A stretch of 46,149 nucleotides of DNA from the NCBI RefSeq assembly GCF_003205875.1, contig NZ_PUBZ01000107.1, positions 1 to 46,149 of the forward strand. Reading direction: 5' to 3'. Below are positions 33,551 to 42,483 of the stretch, piece after piece (position 1 is the first letter of the stretch; each line of letters begins with the position of its first letter). A program made the position numbers and the translations under genes. This DNA comes from Herpetosiphon llansteffanensis. Its GTDB lineage: Bacteria > Chloroflexota > Chloroflexia > Chloroflexales > Herpetosiphonaceae. Under the pieces are notes generated by a model. It saw only the letters and a program-made list of their open reading frames with translations, searched no databases and was not told where the DNA came from.

Positions 33551-34228
33551 ATGTCATTAACGATTCCAGCTTTGTGGCAACCAGTGCTTGCCGAGGAAAC
33601 AACCAAACCTTATTGGAGCCAACTTGAAGCATTTGTTGCTGCCGAACGTGCCGAACATCAGGTTTTCCCGCCAGAAGATCAGGTATTTTCGGCCTTGGAA
33701 TTAACCTCGCCTGAGCAAACCAAGGTCTTGTTGTTGGGCCAAGATCCCTACCACGGCCCTGGCCAAGCGCATGGACTCTGTTTCTCGGTGCTGCCTGGGG
33801 TCAAAGCACCACCATCGCTCAAAAATATGTTCAAGGAACTCAAAACCGATTTGGGCTGTGTTGTGCCGAATAACGGCTATTTGCTGCCGTGGGCCAAACA
33901 AGGCATGTTGATGATTAACGCTGTGATGACCGTTCGCGCACACACTGCCAACTCGCATAAAAATCGGGGCTGGGAGAAATTTACCGATGCAGTGATTCGC
34001 CAAGTTAATGCCAAAACTGAGCACGTGGTGTTTGTGCTGTGGGGTGCGTATGCCCAAAAGAAGGCGAGCTTAATCGATAGCAGCCGACATACCATCATTC
34101 AATCGGCGCATCCGTCGCCGCTCTCTGCTGATAATGGGTTCTTTGGCAGCCGCCCATTCTCGAAAATTAATGCAGCGCTTGAAGCCCATGGCCAAAGCCC
34201 AATCGATTGGCAGATTCCGAATTTGTAG
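33551..34228 (+). CDS. ung: Uracil-DNA glycosylase
   Basis: A 225-residue family 1 uracil-DNA glycosylase, which removes uracil from DNA in base-excision repair. The catalytic-water motif GQDPYHGPGQAHGLCFS and the DNA-intercalating HPSPLS loop are both intact. The central PWAKQGMLMINAVMTVRAHTANSHKNRGWEKFTD region is also typical. Length is normal. TGAGGA precedes the ATG by several bases. It is a single gene, followed by a hairpin between it and the converging small membrane-protein gene. Confidence 0.97.
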   Translation: MSLTIPALWQPVLAEETTKPYWSQLEAFVAAERAEHQVFPPEDQVFSALELTSPEQTKVLLLGQDPYHGPGQAHGLCFSVLPGVKAPPSLKNMFKELKTDLGCVVPNNGYLLPWAKQGMLMINAVMTVRAHTANSHKNRGWEKFTDAVIRQVNAKTEHVVFVLWGAYAQKKASLIDSSRHTIIQSAHPSPLSADNGFFGSRPFSKINAALEAHGQSPIDWQIPNL

Positions 34229-34243
34229 ACTAAACCGCAGCAA

Positions 34244-34272
34244 GGGCTGATCGGCAACAACCCGATCAGCCC
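34244..34272. terminator. Terminator hairpin between ung and a converging gene
   Basis: GGGCTGATCGG (34244-34254) pairs with CCGATCAGCCC (34262-34272), an 11-bp perfect stem with a short loop. Only GTTTGAGGTTT follows, so the T-run is weak, but the position between converging gene ends fits a terminator. Confidence 0.7.
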
Positions 34273-34292
34273 GTTTGAGGTTTCTGCTTGGG

Positions 34293-34499
34293 TTAACGAT
34301 TCATGCGGTTGTGTAAAAAGAGCAAAATAATCATAAACAACATCAACCCAGTTAAGCCAGCAAACATGGGAAACGCCAGCGCAAAATTGCCGCTATATAA
34401 ACCGTTGAGTGCTACACCAAAGAAAATGACCATCACAATGCCTGTGATATACATAAAGCGCCGTGGCCATGGTGATGGTTTTGGAGAACGCCGAGACAT
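34293..34499 (-). CDS. Small two-helix membrane protein
   Basis: A 68-residue protein with a basic, Pro-rich N-terminus (MSRRSPKPSPWPRRF) and two membrane segments at about 16-34 and 44-62. The family is not recognised. The ATG at 34499 is chosen because AAAGGGG lies six bases upstream; the in-frame TTG 15 bases earlier overlaps that site. It lies 36 bases after the stop of the histidine-kinase gene on the same strand, so it may be co-transcribed with the kinase, but a functional link is only inferred. Confidence 0.65.
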   Translation of the reverse strand: MSRRSPKPSPWPRRFMYITGIVMVIFFGVALNGLYSGNFALAFPMFAGLTGLMLFMIILLFLHNRMNR

Positions 34500-34535
34500 A
34501 CTTGCCCCTTTCAAAAGTTGCCAAACGCGGCATGG

Positions 34536-37421
34536 CTAGAGCCGTAATGCCGCGAGCTTATCGCGGATCTCCTCAATCATAAATGGTTTTGCCAGAAATT
34601 GGGTTGTACCAGTAGTCCCAAATTGTTGGCTCACGTGGTGTTCATTATAGCCGCTCATAATTACCACTCGCACTTCAGGCTGAATTTGCTTGAGCACGGC
34701 GAGGGTGCTTTGGCCATCAAGGTCGGGCATGGTTAGGTCAAGAAAGACCCCAGCAATGTCCTGATAATGCTCGCGGAACAAGCTAATGCCACGATTGCCA
34801 CCTTCTGCAAGCAAGGTTTCGTAGCCCAAGCGGCGTAAAATGCGATCAATCACCATGCGCACATCTGGCTCATCGTCGATGACCAGAATTTTGCCTGCAA
34901 CTGAAGCTGCCAGATTCGGCTCCTGAGTAATGACTGCGCTTTGGATATTTGCTGGCATAATTGGCAAATACAGTCCGATCGTTGTGCCCTGTTGCGGGCG
35001 ACTCTTAACCGCAATGCTCCCGCGATGGCCGCGCACAACGCCCAACGTCACCGCCAAGCCAAGCCCACGCCCAGTAAACTTGCTGGTAAAAAACGGGTCA
35101 AACATGCGCGAAATGGTCGCGTGATCCATGCCCAGCCCTTGATCGCTAATTTCAATCACAATATAGTTGGCGGGCACAAAGCTGCCAGTTGTGTAGGTAT
35201 GGCCTTCGGGCACACCATGCAGCTCGCGCAGGCTAGTTTTTACGCTAATTGGGCCGCTGCTCGATGCTTCGAGTGCGTTAATTAAAACATTGCTGATTGC
35301 TTGGCGCAAGTGTTGCTGATCGCCCTCAATTGCAGGGAGGTCGGGCGCTAGCTCGCTTTGGATTTGGCGTTGCTGGCTCAAGGCTGACGGCAAGAGTCGA
35401 ATTGAGGTTTGTACCACTTCGTTGATCAACAGGCTGCGCCGCACATCAAGGTTTTGGCCGGTATAAGCGACCATTTGCTTGGTAATTTGGGCAGCACGTT
35501 TGGCCGATAGCTCAATTTCGGTTAATAATTGGCGTACATTGGCTTGTTCGGGCAATTCGAGCAAGGCCAAATGGGTGTTGCCAAGAATCGACATAAACAC
35601 ATTGTTGAAATCGTGGGCGATGCCGCCTGCAAACACGCCCAAGCTTTCGATTTTTTGGGTTTCGGAGAAGTGTTGTTCAATTTCCAAGCGTTTTTGTTCG
35701 GCCTGTTTGCGCTCGCTAATATCGCGAATAATAACTTGCACCGAATTGCGATGGTCAAACACCATGGCTGAAGTTGAGCATTCGCCATACATCGGCGTGC
35801 CATCGCGGCGCAAAAAGATCGTTTCAATAAAATTGGTCGGCACGCTGCTGGCATGGCGAATGAGCACATTAAAATCAGCAAGATCGTGTGGGCGCAAGCC
35901 CTGTTGCACCGATTGGCCCAATAGCTCGCTGCTGGTGGTTTGGGTCAGCGCCAAACCAGCCTGATTGGCATAAACGATCCGATCATCCTGCACTACAAAT
36001 AATGGCAAGGGCAACATCTCGACAATATGCCGATATTCTTCCGAAATATCGATTAGCGTGCCAACCATGCGCAACGGCTGGCCGCTGGCATCGCGCAGCA
36101 CATGGCCACGATCGCGCACAAAACGATATTGCTGATTATGATCGAGGAAGCGATATTCTGCAGAAAAAACGTCGCTGCTGCCAGCAAACAGATTGGCAGT
36201 GCGTTGCATAAACAACTCACGATCATCAGGGTGAATATGCTCGTCCCACCAGGTTGGGCTGCTGGCAACCTCGGCACTGGTATAGCCAAACACCGTGGTA
36301 AAACTCCGATTGACCAGCGTGGTTTGCTGAATCATATCCCAATCGTAGATGCCGCCGTTGAGCACCGTTTGGGCCAACTCAAAGCGCTCGTTGAGCGAAC
36401 GCAACTGCTGTTCGACCCGCCGACGTTCGGCCAATTCGGTTTGAGCTGCGGTGTTGAGCATATGCTTCTCCAGTGCAAGCGAGGCAAAGCGGGCAAATTG
36501 TTGCACCATTTCAAGCATGGTAATGCTAATCTGAATTTGGCTGGGATCGTAGATAATCGCCAATGCGCCAGCGACGGTTTGTTCACGCAGCAATGGCAAA
36601 ACCAACAAGCCATTGCCAAAACCATCTAGTGGGGTAAAGAGGCGCTCTGGCCAAACAGCATAATCATCAATAATTAACGGCTGGCCGGTTAAACCAACCG
36701 TGCCAACCGCACCTTGGCCCAATTCGATCCGCTGAATCACGTCGATTGCGCCGCGCCCAACCACCGATTGCATGGCTTGGCCATCGTCGCTGCGAATGTA
36801 GAGCACGCCATATTCGCTGCCAACCAGATCGGTAGCCTTCCAGACAATAATTTCGAGCAAATCGTTGAGCGCAACCTGTTCGATCAGGGCCAAGGTAACA
36901 TCGTGCAGCGAGCCAAGGTAGGAATTTTGGCGTTGCATTTGGCGAATCGTTTGCTTGTGGGCGGTTACATCGTGAATCAAACAACACAAGACTGGCTGTT
37001 GCTGATAGTCGAAGGCAGTGATATAAACTTCGACATCGCAGACCATTCCTGAGCGTAAACGATGGCGAAAATCGTAGCGATTGCTGCCGCCAAGTTCAGC
37101 ATTACGAATTGCCGAGCGTTGTTCTTGGGCTGGTTGGGCATTTAAATCGCTGAGCCTAAAATTGCAAAACTCCGCTTGACTATAGCCATAAAAACGGCAA
37201 GCGGCTGGGTTGGCAGCTAAAATCTGCCACGTCTGCGGCTCGATAATTAACTCGATGACTGGAGTTTGGGTAAAAAACTCCATTTTGCGCGTTTCGCTGT
37301 CAAGCAAGGCTTGTTGGGCGCTCGCAAGCTCAGCTTCTAAACGGGCAATAGTTTGGTTTAGGTGGGTGAGCGTTGGTGGCTCGATGGCTGGTTGACGGGA
37401 CGTATTACTAAAACTATTCAT
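34536..37421 (-). CDS. Hybrid PAS/GAF sensor histidine kinase with C-terminal receiver
   Basis: A 961-residue cytoplasmic two-component sensor. In order: a coiled-coil-like start (about 15-45), PAS (about 50-165), GAF (about 175-330), a PAS_3 domain (about 350-470), another PAS (about 475-590), HisKA with phospho-acceptor H603 in GGIAHDFNN, HATPase_c (about 700-820, ending GRGLGLAVTLG...GTTIGLYLP), and a receiver with phospho-acceptor D895 in VFLDLTMPD and a late K in LAKPF. No membrane segment is seen. The start is uncertain: ATG at 37421 was taken, with other in-frame starts up to 54 bases upstream; none has a strong ribosome-binding site. No partner response regulator or output gene is adjacent. 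Confidence 0.93.
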   Translation of the reverse strand: MNSFSNTSRQPAIEPPTLTHLNQTIARLEAELASAQQALLDSETRKMEFFTQTPVIELIIEPQTWQILAANPAACRFYGYSQAEFCNFRLSDLNAQPAQEQRSAIRNAELGGSNRYDFRHRLRSGMVCDVEVYITAFDYQQQPVLCCLIHDVTAHKQTIRQMQRQNSYLGSLHDVTLALIEQVALNDLLEIIVWKATDLVGSEYGVLYIRSDDGQAMQSVVGRGAIDVIQRIELGQGAVGTVGLTGQPLIIDDYAVWPERLFTPLDGFGNGLLVLPLLREQTVAGALAIIYDPSQIQISITMLEMVQQFARFASLALEKHMLNTAAQTELAERRRVEQQLRSLNERFELAQTVLNGGIYDWDMIQQTTLVNRSFTTVFGYTSAEVASSPTWWDEHIHPDDRELFMQRTANLFAGSSDVFSAEYRFLDHNQQYRFVRDRGHVLRDASGQPLRMVGTLIDISEEYRHIVEMLPLPLFVVQDDRIVYANQAGLALTQTTSSELLGQSVQQGLRPHDLADFNVLIRHASSVPTNFIETIFLRRDGTPMYGECSTSAMVFDHRNSVQVIIRDISERKQAEQKRLEIEQHFSETQKIESLGVFAGGIAHDFNNVFMSILGNTHLALLELPEQANVRQLLTEIELSAKRAAQITKQMVAYTGQNLDVRRSLLINEVVQTSIRLLPSALSQQRQIQSELAPDLPAIEGDQQHLRQAISNVLINALEASSSGPISVKTSLRELHGVPEGHTYTTGSFVPANYIVIEISDQGLGMDHATISRMFDPFFTSKFTGRGLGLAVTLGVVRGHRGSIAVKSRPQQGTTIGLYLPIMPANIQSAVITQEPNLAASVAGKILVIDDEPDVRMVIDRILRRLGYETLLAEGGNRGISLFREHYQDIAGVFLDLTMPDLDGQSTLAVLKQIQPEVRVVIMSGYNEHHVSQQFGTTGTTQFLAKPFMIEEIRDKLAALRL

Positions 37422-37568
37422 AAACTCGGCCAGTGTGGAAAAAAGCCATAATAGGTTCATTATACCGTGAAGCAACTTGCTTTTGAAACTGCCCGCAATT
37501 CCTATTTGCTTTTGCTACCAATCGGACTGATGTATAATTAAAGCGTTACACATGCGTGGGAGTTTGCA

Positions 37569-38678
37569 ATGGATGAACGTCATGCCTACATTGCCTTTAA
37601 TCTCACTCCTGGTATAGGACCACAGCGGCTTCAAGCGCTGATAAAACACTGTGGCTCTGCTGCAGCAGCGTGGTCGGCCAGCCTTGACGATTGGCGTGCC
37701 GCCGGCTTGGATCGGCGCACGATTCAAGCCTTACAGCATGCACAGCAGCATTTAGACCTTGAAACTGAACTTCGTACCATCGCCGAGCAAGGCATCACGG
37801 TTGTGATGCAGAGCGATCCTGAATTTCCCAGCATGTTGCAAACCATCGATCCGGTGCCACCATTGCTGTATATGCGTGGCTCGTTGATTGAAACCGATCG
37901 CTGGGCGGTGGCGATTGTTGGCACTCGCAACCCCACCCCATATGGGCGTGAGGTCACCTATAAGTTTGCTGGCGAGTTAGCCCGCGCAGGCCTGACCGTG
38001 GTTTCAGGCTTGGCGCTTGGCATCGATGCAATCGCTCATCGCACAGCTGTGGATAATAATGGTCGCACCTTGGCGGTGCTTGGTAGTGGCTTGCAACAGA
38101 TTTATCCAAATCAACATCGCCAATTGGCCAACGATGTCAGCCAGCAAGGAGCCTTGCTTTCGGAATATGCGCCGACGACAGAGCCGCTGAGTGGCAACTT
38201 TCCGGCGCGTAATCGCTTGATTAGCGGGCTAAGCTTGGCAACGATTGTCGTTGAGGCTGGCGAACGCAGCGGCGCATTAATTACTGCCCGTTTTGCGCTC
38301 GACCAAGGCCGTGATGTGTTTGCGGTGCCTGGCTCGATTTTGAGCCATAGCAGCGATGGCCCCAATCAATTAATTGTCGATGGCGCAACACCCTTGCGTA
38401 GTATCGACCAAGTGCTTGAGCAACTGAATCTGCATCAAGCCCAAGCCCAACAAACGGTCAGCAGCATTGTGCCAGAAACACCAGCCGAGGCCTTGCTCTT
38501 GCCCTATTTGAGTGGTCAGCCAACCCATATCGACGATTTAGGGCGGGCCTGTGGTTTGGCCGCCCATGATCTTTCGGCAACGTTGGGCCTGATGGAACTC
38601 AAAGGTATGGTTCGCCATGTTGGTGGTATGCACTATGTGCTGGCGCGGGAAAAGCCCGCATCCTATGATCTTTCTTAA
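37569..38678 (+). CDS. dprA: DNA-processing protein DprA
   Basis: A 369-residue DprA/Smf protein, which loads RecA on incoming single-stranded DNA during natural transformation. Visible parts are an N-terminal helical region (LTPGIGPQRLQALIKHCGS), the Rossmann-like core with IVGTRNPTPYGREVTYKFAGELARAGLTVVSGLALGIDAIAH and LGSGLQQIYP, the FPARNRLISGLS and VVEAGERSGALITARFALDQGRDVFAVPGSI motifs, and a C-terminal winged-helix DprA_WH domain (about 300-365). GGGAG precedes the ATG, and TATAAT at 37533-37538 is a candidate -10. It leads a run with the Fur-family gene 20 bases downstream. Confidence 0.96.
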   Translation: MDERHAYIAFNLTPGIGPQRLQALIKHCGSAAAAWSASLDDWRAAGLDRRTIQALQHAQQHLDLETELRTIAEQGITVVMQSDPEFPSMLQTIDPVPPLLYMRGSLIETDRWAVAIVGTRNPTPYGREVTYKFAGELARAGLTVVSGLALGIDAIAHRTAVDNNGRTLAVLGSGLQQIYPNQHRQLANDVSQQGALLSEYAPTTEPLSGNFPARNRLISGLSLATIVVEAGERSGALITARFALDQGRDVFAVPGSILSHSSDGPNQLIVDGATPLRSIDQVLEQLNLHQAQAQQTVSSIVPETPAEALLLPYLSGQPTHIDDLGRACGLAAHDLSATLGLMELKGMVRHVGGMHYVLAREKPASYDLS

Positions 38679-38698
38679 CCTAGCAAGGAATTTAATCT

Positions 38699-39142
38699 AT
38701 GGCTTGGGAACATGACGTATTACGCTCGCTGAATGAGCAAGGCTGCCGTATGACTGGCCCACGGCGTTTAATTGTGCGCACGATTGCCAGTCGGCGCGAA
38801 CCCTTTACCGCCGAGCAGTTGGTGGCCGAATTGCCCGATGTTGGGCGGGCAACAATTTATCGCACCTTGGATATGTTGGCGGCCAGCCATTGGTTGGCGC
38901 GCATTCACCACGACGAAGGCGACCACGCCTATTTGCCAGCCCATCCGCATCAACACCAATTGGTTTGTACCCGCTGTGGCACGGCGGTTGCCTTCAACAC
39001 CTGCGACCTTGATGGTATTTTGAGCCAACTTGGCAAATCGACAGGCTTTGTGATTCATGGCCATGCGCTTGAAGCATTTGGCTTGTGTGGCCAATGTCAA
39101 CATAATCGCCCAGAGCTGCGCCTAACGCCACGTTTGGGCTAG
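38699..39142 (+). CDS. Fur family transcriptional regulator
   Basis: A 147-residue Fur-superfamily metalloregulator. The N-terminal winged helix (MTGPRRLIVRTIASRREPFTAEQLVAELPDVGRATIYRTLDMLAA) is followed by the metal-binding dimerisation half with HAYLPAHPHQHQLVCTRCG and a second CxxC, CGQC, near the C-terminus; the two pairs form a structural zinc site in Zur/Fur proteins. It could be Fur, Zur or PerR; the metal cannot be assigned by eye. It starts 20 bases after dprA, and the permease gene follows 29 bases after its stop, so the three may be co-transcribed. Confidence 0.93.
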   Translation: MAWEHDVLRSLNEQGCRMTGPRRLIVRTIASRREPFTAEQLVAELPDVGRATIYRTLDMLAASHWLARIHHDEGDHAYLPAHPHQHQLVCTRCGTAVAFNTCDLDGILSQLGKSTGFVIHGHALEAFGLCGQCQHNRPELRLTPRLG

Positions 39143-39171
39143 CTTCTCGGAGCGTTGGAAGGTAGCGGCTT

Positions 39172-40320
39172 ATGCCCAAAGAACTAACCGTGCGAGTCAG
39201 CGCCCGCACCGTCGGCTGGACATTGCTGATTTTTTCAGGGGTCTGGATTACGATTCTGCTGCATCATGTGTTGGTGCTATTTTTCGTAGCAATCTTGCTC
39301 GCCGTAGCAATTTCGGGGGTCGTGCAGCGCTTTGAACAATTGCGGATTGCGCGCCCAATTACTATTTTGGTGATTTACACGATCATTATTGCGATGTTTG
39401 TTAGCTTGGGCTTTGTGCTGGTGCCAATGGTCAATCAACAGGTGCGCATTCTGGCGCAACAATTCCCCGATTTAGTGCGCCAACCGATGCAACAAGCAAG
39501 TGCATGGATCGCCCAACAATTTCCAGCCTTGCACACATCGCTACCGACTGGCGATTTGGCGGGCCAAGCTGCCCATTATGCTGGCACAATGGTTGGCGGC
39601 TTTAGTGGCGCTGCCTTGACCTTTGGCCGCACCTTGATGGGCGTGATCATCAACTTTATTGTGGTCTTGGTCTTGGCATTTTTCTTGGTCAGCCGCGCCA
39701 ATGTTGCCAGCAATTTCATCAAACTGATGATTCCTAATCGCTTTCAAGAACGCTTGATTAACGTCACGAATGTGATTGGCCGCCGCTTAGGGCGCTGGGT
39801 TTGGGCCCAACTTACGGTCGCAACTTTCTATGCTATCTGTTTTGGCATGGGCTTATGGATGTTGGGCGTGCCATATCCGGTCGCGCTGGGCGTTATTGGC
39901 GGTTTGCTGGAGCTAATTCCGTATGTTGGCGGCTTTGTGGCCACATTGATCACCATGCTGGTTGCGTTTACGGTGCAGCCAATTCTGGCGGTCTGGGTGT
40001 TGGTGTTGCACTTGATTGTTGGCAATGTTGAAGTTCACATCATTGCGCCCAAGGTGATGGGTCGGGCGGTCGAAACTCATCCGGTCGTGACGATTTTGGC
40101 CCTGTTTAGTGGTATCGAGTTGCTTGGGATCATCGGCGGGGTGATTGCGATTCCGTTGGCGGTGGTTGGCCAAGCCTTAGTCGAAGAATTTTGGATTAAG
40201 CGGATTCGCGAAGCCAATTCGGTTCCAACCCCGCTGCCTATGCAAGCTTCTGCCCCTGCCCCCATCCGCCGTGGCCAATTGCGCCGTCGCCCCACATTGC
40301 GCAAGCGCCAGGGCATTTGA
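39172..40320 (+). CDS. AI-2E family transporter (PerM-like permease)
   Basis: A 382-residue polytopic membrane protein of the AI-2E transporter (UPF0118/PerM) family. Two N-terminal membrane helices (ILLHHVLVLFFVAILLAVAISGVV and ILVIYTIIIAMFVSLGFVLVP) are followed by an extracellular helical stretch (QQVRILAQQFPDLV), and a C-terminal bundle with the family motif PYPVALGVIGGLLELIPYVGGFVATLI. Late helices and a basic tail (RRGQLRRRPTLRKRQ) finish it. Homologues export diverse small molecules or act as sodium/proton exchangers. It lies close behind the Fur gene. Confidence 0.92.
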   Translation: MPKELTVRVSARTVGWTLLIFSGVWITILLHHVLVLFFVAILLAVAISGVVQRFEQLRIARPITILVIYTIIIAMFVSLGFVLVPMVNQQVRILAQQFPDLVRQPMQQASAWIAQQFPALHTSLPTGDLAGQAAHYAGTMVGGFSGAALTFGRTLMGVIINFIVVLVLAFFLVSRANVASNFIKLMIPNRFQERLINVTNVIGRRLGRWVWAQLTVATFYAICFGMGLWMLGVPYPVALGVIGGLLELIPYVGGFVATLITMLVAFTVQPILAVWVLVLHLIVGNVEVHIIAPKVMGRAVETHPVVTILALFSGIELLGIIGGVIAIPLAVVGQALVEEFWIKRIREANSVPTPLPMQASAPAPIRRGQLRRRPTLRKRQGI

Positions 40321-40370
40321 TCACCAATTTCAAGCCAGATCGCTAAATAGCTATTGATCAAGGGAACAAA

Positions 40371-40399
40371 TTAATCATTGCTGGCGTTGATGCTATAGA
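40371..40399 (+). promoter_or_regulatory. Candidate promoter of the DUF4349 gene
   Basis: TTAATC (40371-40376) lies 17 bases before TATAGA (40394-40399), and TGC immediately before the -10 makes it an extended -10 element. The -35 matches TTGACA at only three positions. The DUF4349 gene starts at 40449. Confidence 0.35.
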
Positions 40400-40448
40400 A
40401 ATGTCGCGACAAACCAAAATTTGACCCATTCCGCGAAAGGAAATAGCT

Positions 40449-41567
40449 ATGTTAGCTCAAATTCGTTCACGCAAACGTCCATTGGCGATTGGCGCTGCTG
40501 TTTTGGTTGTCTTTTTGATCGTTACGCAAATGTTTAATGGTTCAGGTAATTCAGGTTCACCAAAGCCTGAAACTGCTGCATACGTGATGGACTCTGCTTC
40601 TGATTCACCACAGCATTCAGGTGCAATGCCTACCCAAGCACTAAGTCGCCAAGATTCTGCCAATACAGACCTTTTATTGTCGCAAGAGAACGGAAGCACA
40701 GGTTCGACGGCGCTTGGCGGGGCCGCTGCACCAACTGATAAGTTTGCAGAGCCAGAACAGCCTAATGCTGCACCCAGCCAAGCAACCGAGCGCTTGGTGA
40801 TTAAAAATGCCAATGTTGAAGCCTTGATCGACTACAAGCAAATGCGCTTTGCCAGCACCCAAATTGAAAATATGGTGTTGCGTTTGGGTGGCTTTATTGT
40901 TTCGACCGACGATGCCAGCAGCAACGACGAAGCCCAAGCCTATATCTCGCTGGCCTTTCGGGTTCCCGCCGATCAATTTGAAAAAGCCTTGAATGCCTTT
41001 GAAGAAAATAAGCTCGAAGTTGTGCGCCGCGAAGTCTCGGGCCAAGATGTCACCGAAGAATTTGTTGATAATCAATCGCGCCTAGCCAATTTGGAAGCAA
41101 CCGCTGCCCGCATTCGCGAATTATTGGCCAAAGCTGAAACCATCGCCGACACAATTAAAATCAATGAAACTTTAGCTCAATACGAAAGCCAAATCGAAGT
41201 TATCAAGGGCCGTCAGAAATTTTTGAGCGATAGCGCTTCGATGAGTTTGGTTACCTTGATGATTCGGCCAAAAGCCACCGAATATAGCATTCTTACGACG
41301 CTTGATATTGGCCAAAATGTGCGCAACGCGCTGGCCCACGCCGAAAAACCAGCTTGGACTCCGCTCGCCGCAGCTACTGGCGCATGGGATGATGTCTTGG
41401 AAATTGGCAAAGATCTAGCCGAAACCTTGGTTATCTGGGCAGTGTGGCTGCCAATTTGGTTGCCGTTGCTGTTGGTTGCTTGGTTTGGCTGGCGCAAATG
41501 GCGCAAATATAGCCAAAGCCAAAATACCCCAATCAATACCCCAAATCCTACCGTCAACCAACCCTAA
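40449..41567 (+). CDS. DUF4349 domain membrane protein
   Basis: A 372-residue protein with an N-terminal membrane segment (about 11-29), a long Ser/Gln-rich spacer, and a DUF4349 domain (about 115-290). The family pattern is seen in RLVIKNANVEALIDYKQ, GGFIVSTDDASSNDEAQAYISLAFRVPADQFEKALN, and the predicted coiled coil VTEEFVDNQSRLANLEATAARIRELLAKAETIADTIKINETLAQYESQIE. A second membrane segment sits near residues 322-345, followed by a short basic tail. No lipobox is seen. Function is unknown. GAAAGGAAATAGCT before the ATG gives a good ribosome-binding site, and a terminator-like hairpin follows. Confidence 0.9.
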   Translation: MLAQIRSRKRPLAIGAAVLVVFLIVTQMFNGSGNSGSPKPETAAYVMDSASDSPQHSGAMPTQALSRQDSANTDLLLSQENGSTGSTALGGAAAPTDKFAEPEQPNAAPSQATERLVIKNANVEALIDYKQMRFASTQIENMVLRLGGFIVSTDDASSNDEAQAYISLAFRVPADQFEKALNAFEENKLEVVRREVSGQDVTEEFVDNQSRLANLEATAARIRELLAKAETIADTIKINETLAQYESQIEVIKGRQKFLSDSASMSLVTLMIRPKATEYSILTTLDIGQNVRNALAHAEKPAWTPLAAATGAWDDVLEIGKDLAETLVIWAVWLPIWLPLLLVAWFGWRKWRKYSQSQNTPINTPNPTVNQP

Positions 41568-41597
41568 ATTGTGGTACCATTTTGGCAACGCCATCGC

Positions 41598-41628
41598 AGG
41601 GCTAAGAGCTAGTGCTCTTGGCCCTTTG
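41598..41628 (+). terminator. Terminator-like hairpin upstream of the PHP gene
   Basis: AGGGCTAAGAGC (41598-41609) pairs with GCTCTTGGCCCT (41614-41625) apart from one T-G pair, with a 4-base loop and then TTTGTGTT. It could end the DUF4349 transcript, or act as an attenuator for the PHP gene that starts 16 bases later. Confidence 0.65.
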
Positions 41629-41643
41629 TGTTGGGAGGGTTAA

Positions 41644-42483
41644 ATGTTGCTCGATTTGCATTGTCATACCATTGCTACGCCCCATCATTCACATTGGACA
41701 CCAAACACATTAGTTGCGGCGGCTCAAGCTGCTGGCATCGACGTGATTGGGATTGCCGACCACAACACAACCAGCCAAGTAAGCACATTTGCGGCGGCTG
41801 CGCAGGCTGCTGGCCTGCATTTCATCGGCGGTGTTGAGTTCGATAGTGCCTTCAATGGCAAGCTTTGGCATACCTTGGTCTATGGCGCAAACCCCAACCA
41901 TGCGGGAATTTTGGGCTTGTGCGATGCGGTTGTGAGCCGCAATCATGCCGATGCCCAACGCTTGCTGGAGCAAACCCGCGCTGCTGGCCACGAGCTGCCC
42001 AGCCTTGGCCAAATTGCCGTTGATCGCCCTGCCAACTTGGCTGATGTGGCGCATGCTTTGGTGCGCGATGGTATCTGGCCCAGCCAAACTGGCGTTGATC
42101 CCGAATCGGCGGGCATGGCCTATTTATTGACCAACCAGCCTGAAGCCTACAATCCGTTGAGTGTGGCCGAAATTGTGCAAGTGGCACACGCTGCTGGTGG
42201 CGTAGCAATTTTGGCTCATCCTGGGCGCGAAAAAAGCGTCTATGCCATCCCAGCAACTGCTGCAGATTTGGCGGCGCTGGCGGCGGTTGGGCTTGATGGA
42301 ATTGAGGTCTATTATCCAATGCATCGCCCTGAGCAAGTGGCGTTTTTTGCGCAGCAAGCGGCTTTGCATGGCTTTTTGATCAGCGCTGGCGGCGATTCGC
42401 ATGGCCCGCGTGATCGCTTCAGCCCCCAGCCTGCCGAACGGTGTAGCGCGTTGTTGTCCCGCTTTGGGATTGATGTCCGATGA
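41644..42483 (+). CDS. PHP-domain phosphoesterase
   Basis: A 279-residue PHP (polymerase and histidinol phosphatase) protein. Metal-binding motifs are LHCHT (H-x-H, about 5-9), IADHNT, a glutamate in GGVEFDS, and HPGRE and GGDSHGPRD later on, forming the expected trinuclear site. The family includes nucleoside 3',5'-bisphosphate phosphatases and other small-molecule phosphoesterases. GGGAGG precedes the ATG. It overlaps the next gene, a phosphopentomutase-like metalloenzyme, by four bases (ATGA), so the two are translationally coupled. Confidence 0.92.
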   Translation: MLLDLHCHTIATPHHSHWTPNTLVAAAQAAGIDVIGIADHNTTSQVSTFAAAAQAAGLHFIGGVEFDSAFNGKLWHTLVYGANPNHAGILGLCDAVVSRNHADAQRLLEQTRAAGHELPSLGQIAVDRPANLADVAHALVRDGIWPSQTGVDPESAGMAYLLTNQPEAYNPLSVAEIVQVAHAAGGVAILAHPGREKSVYAIPATAADLAALAAVGLDGIEVYYPMHRPEQVAFFAQQAALHGFLISAGGDSHGPRDRFSPQPAERCSALLSRFGIDVR

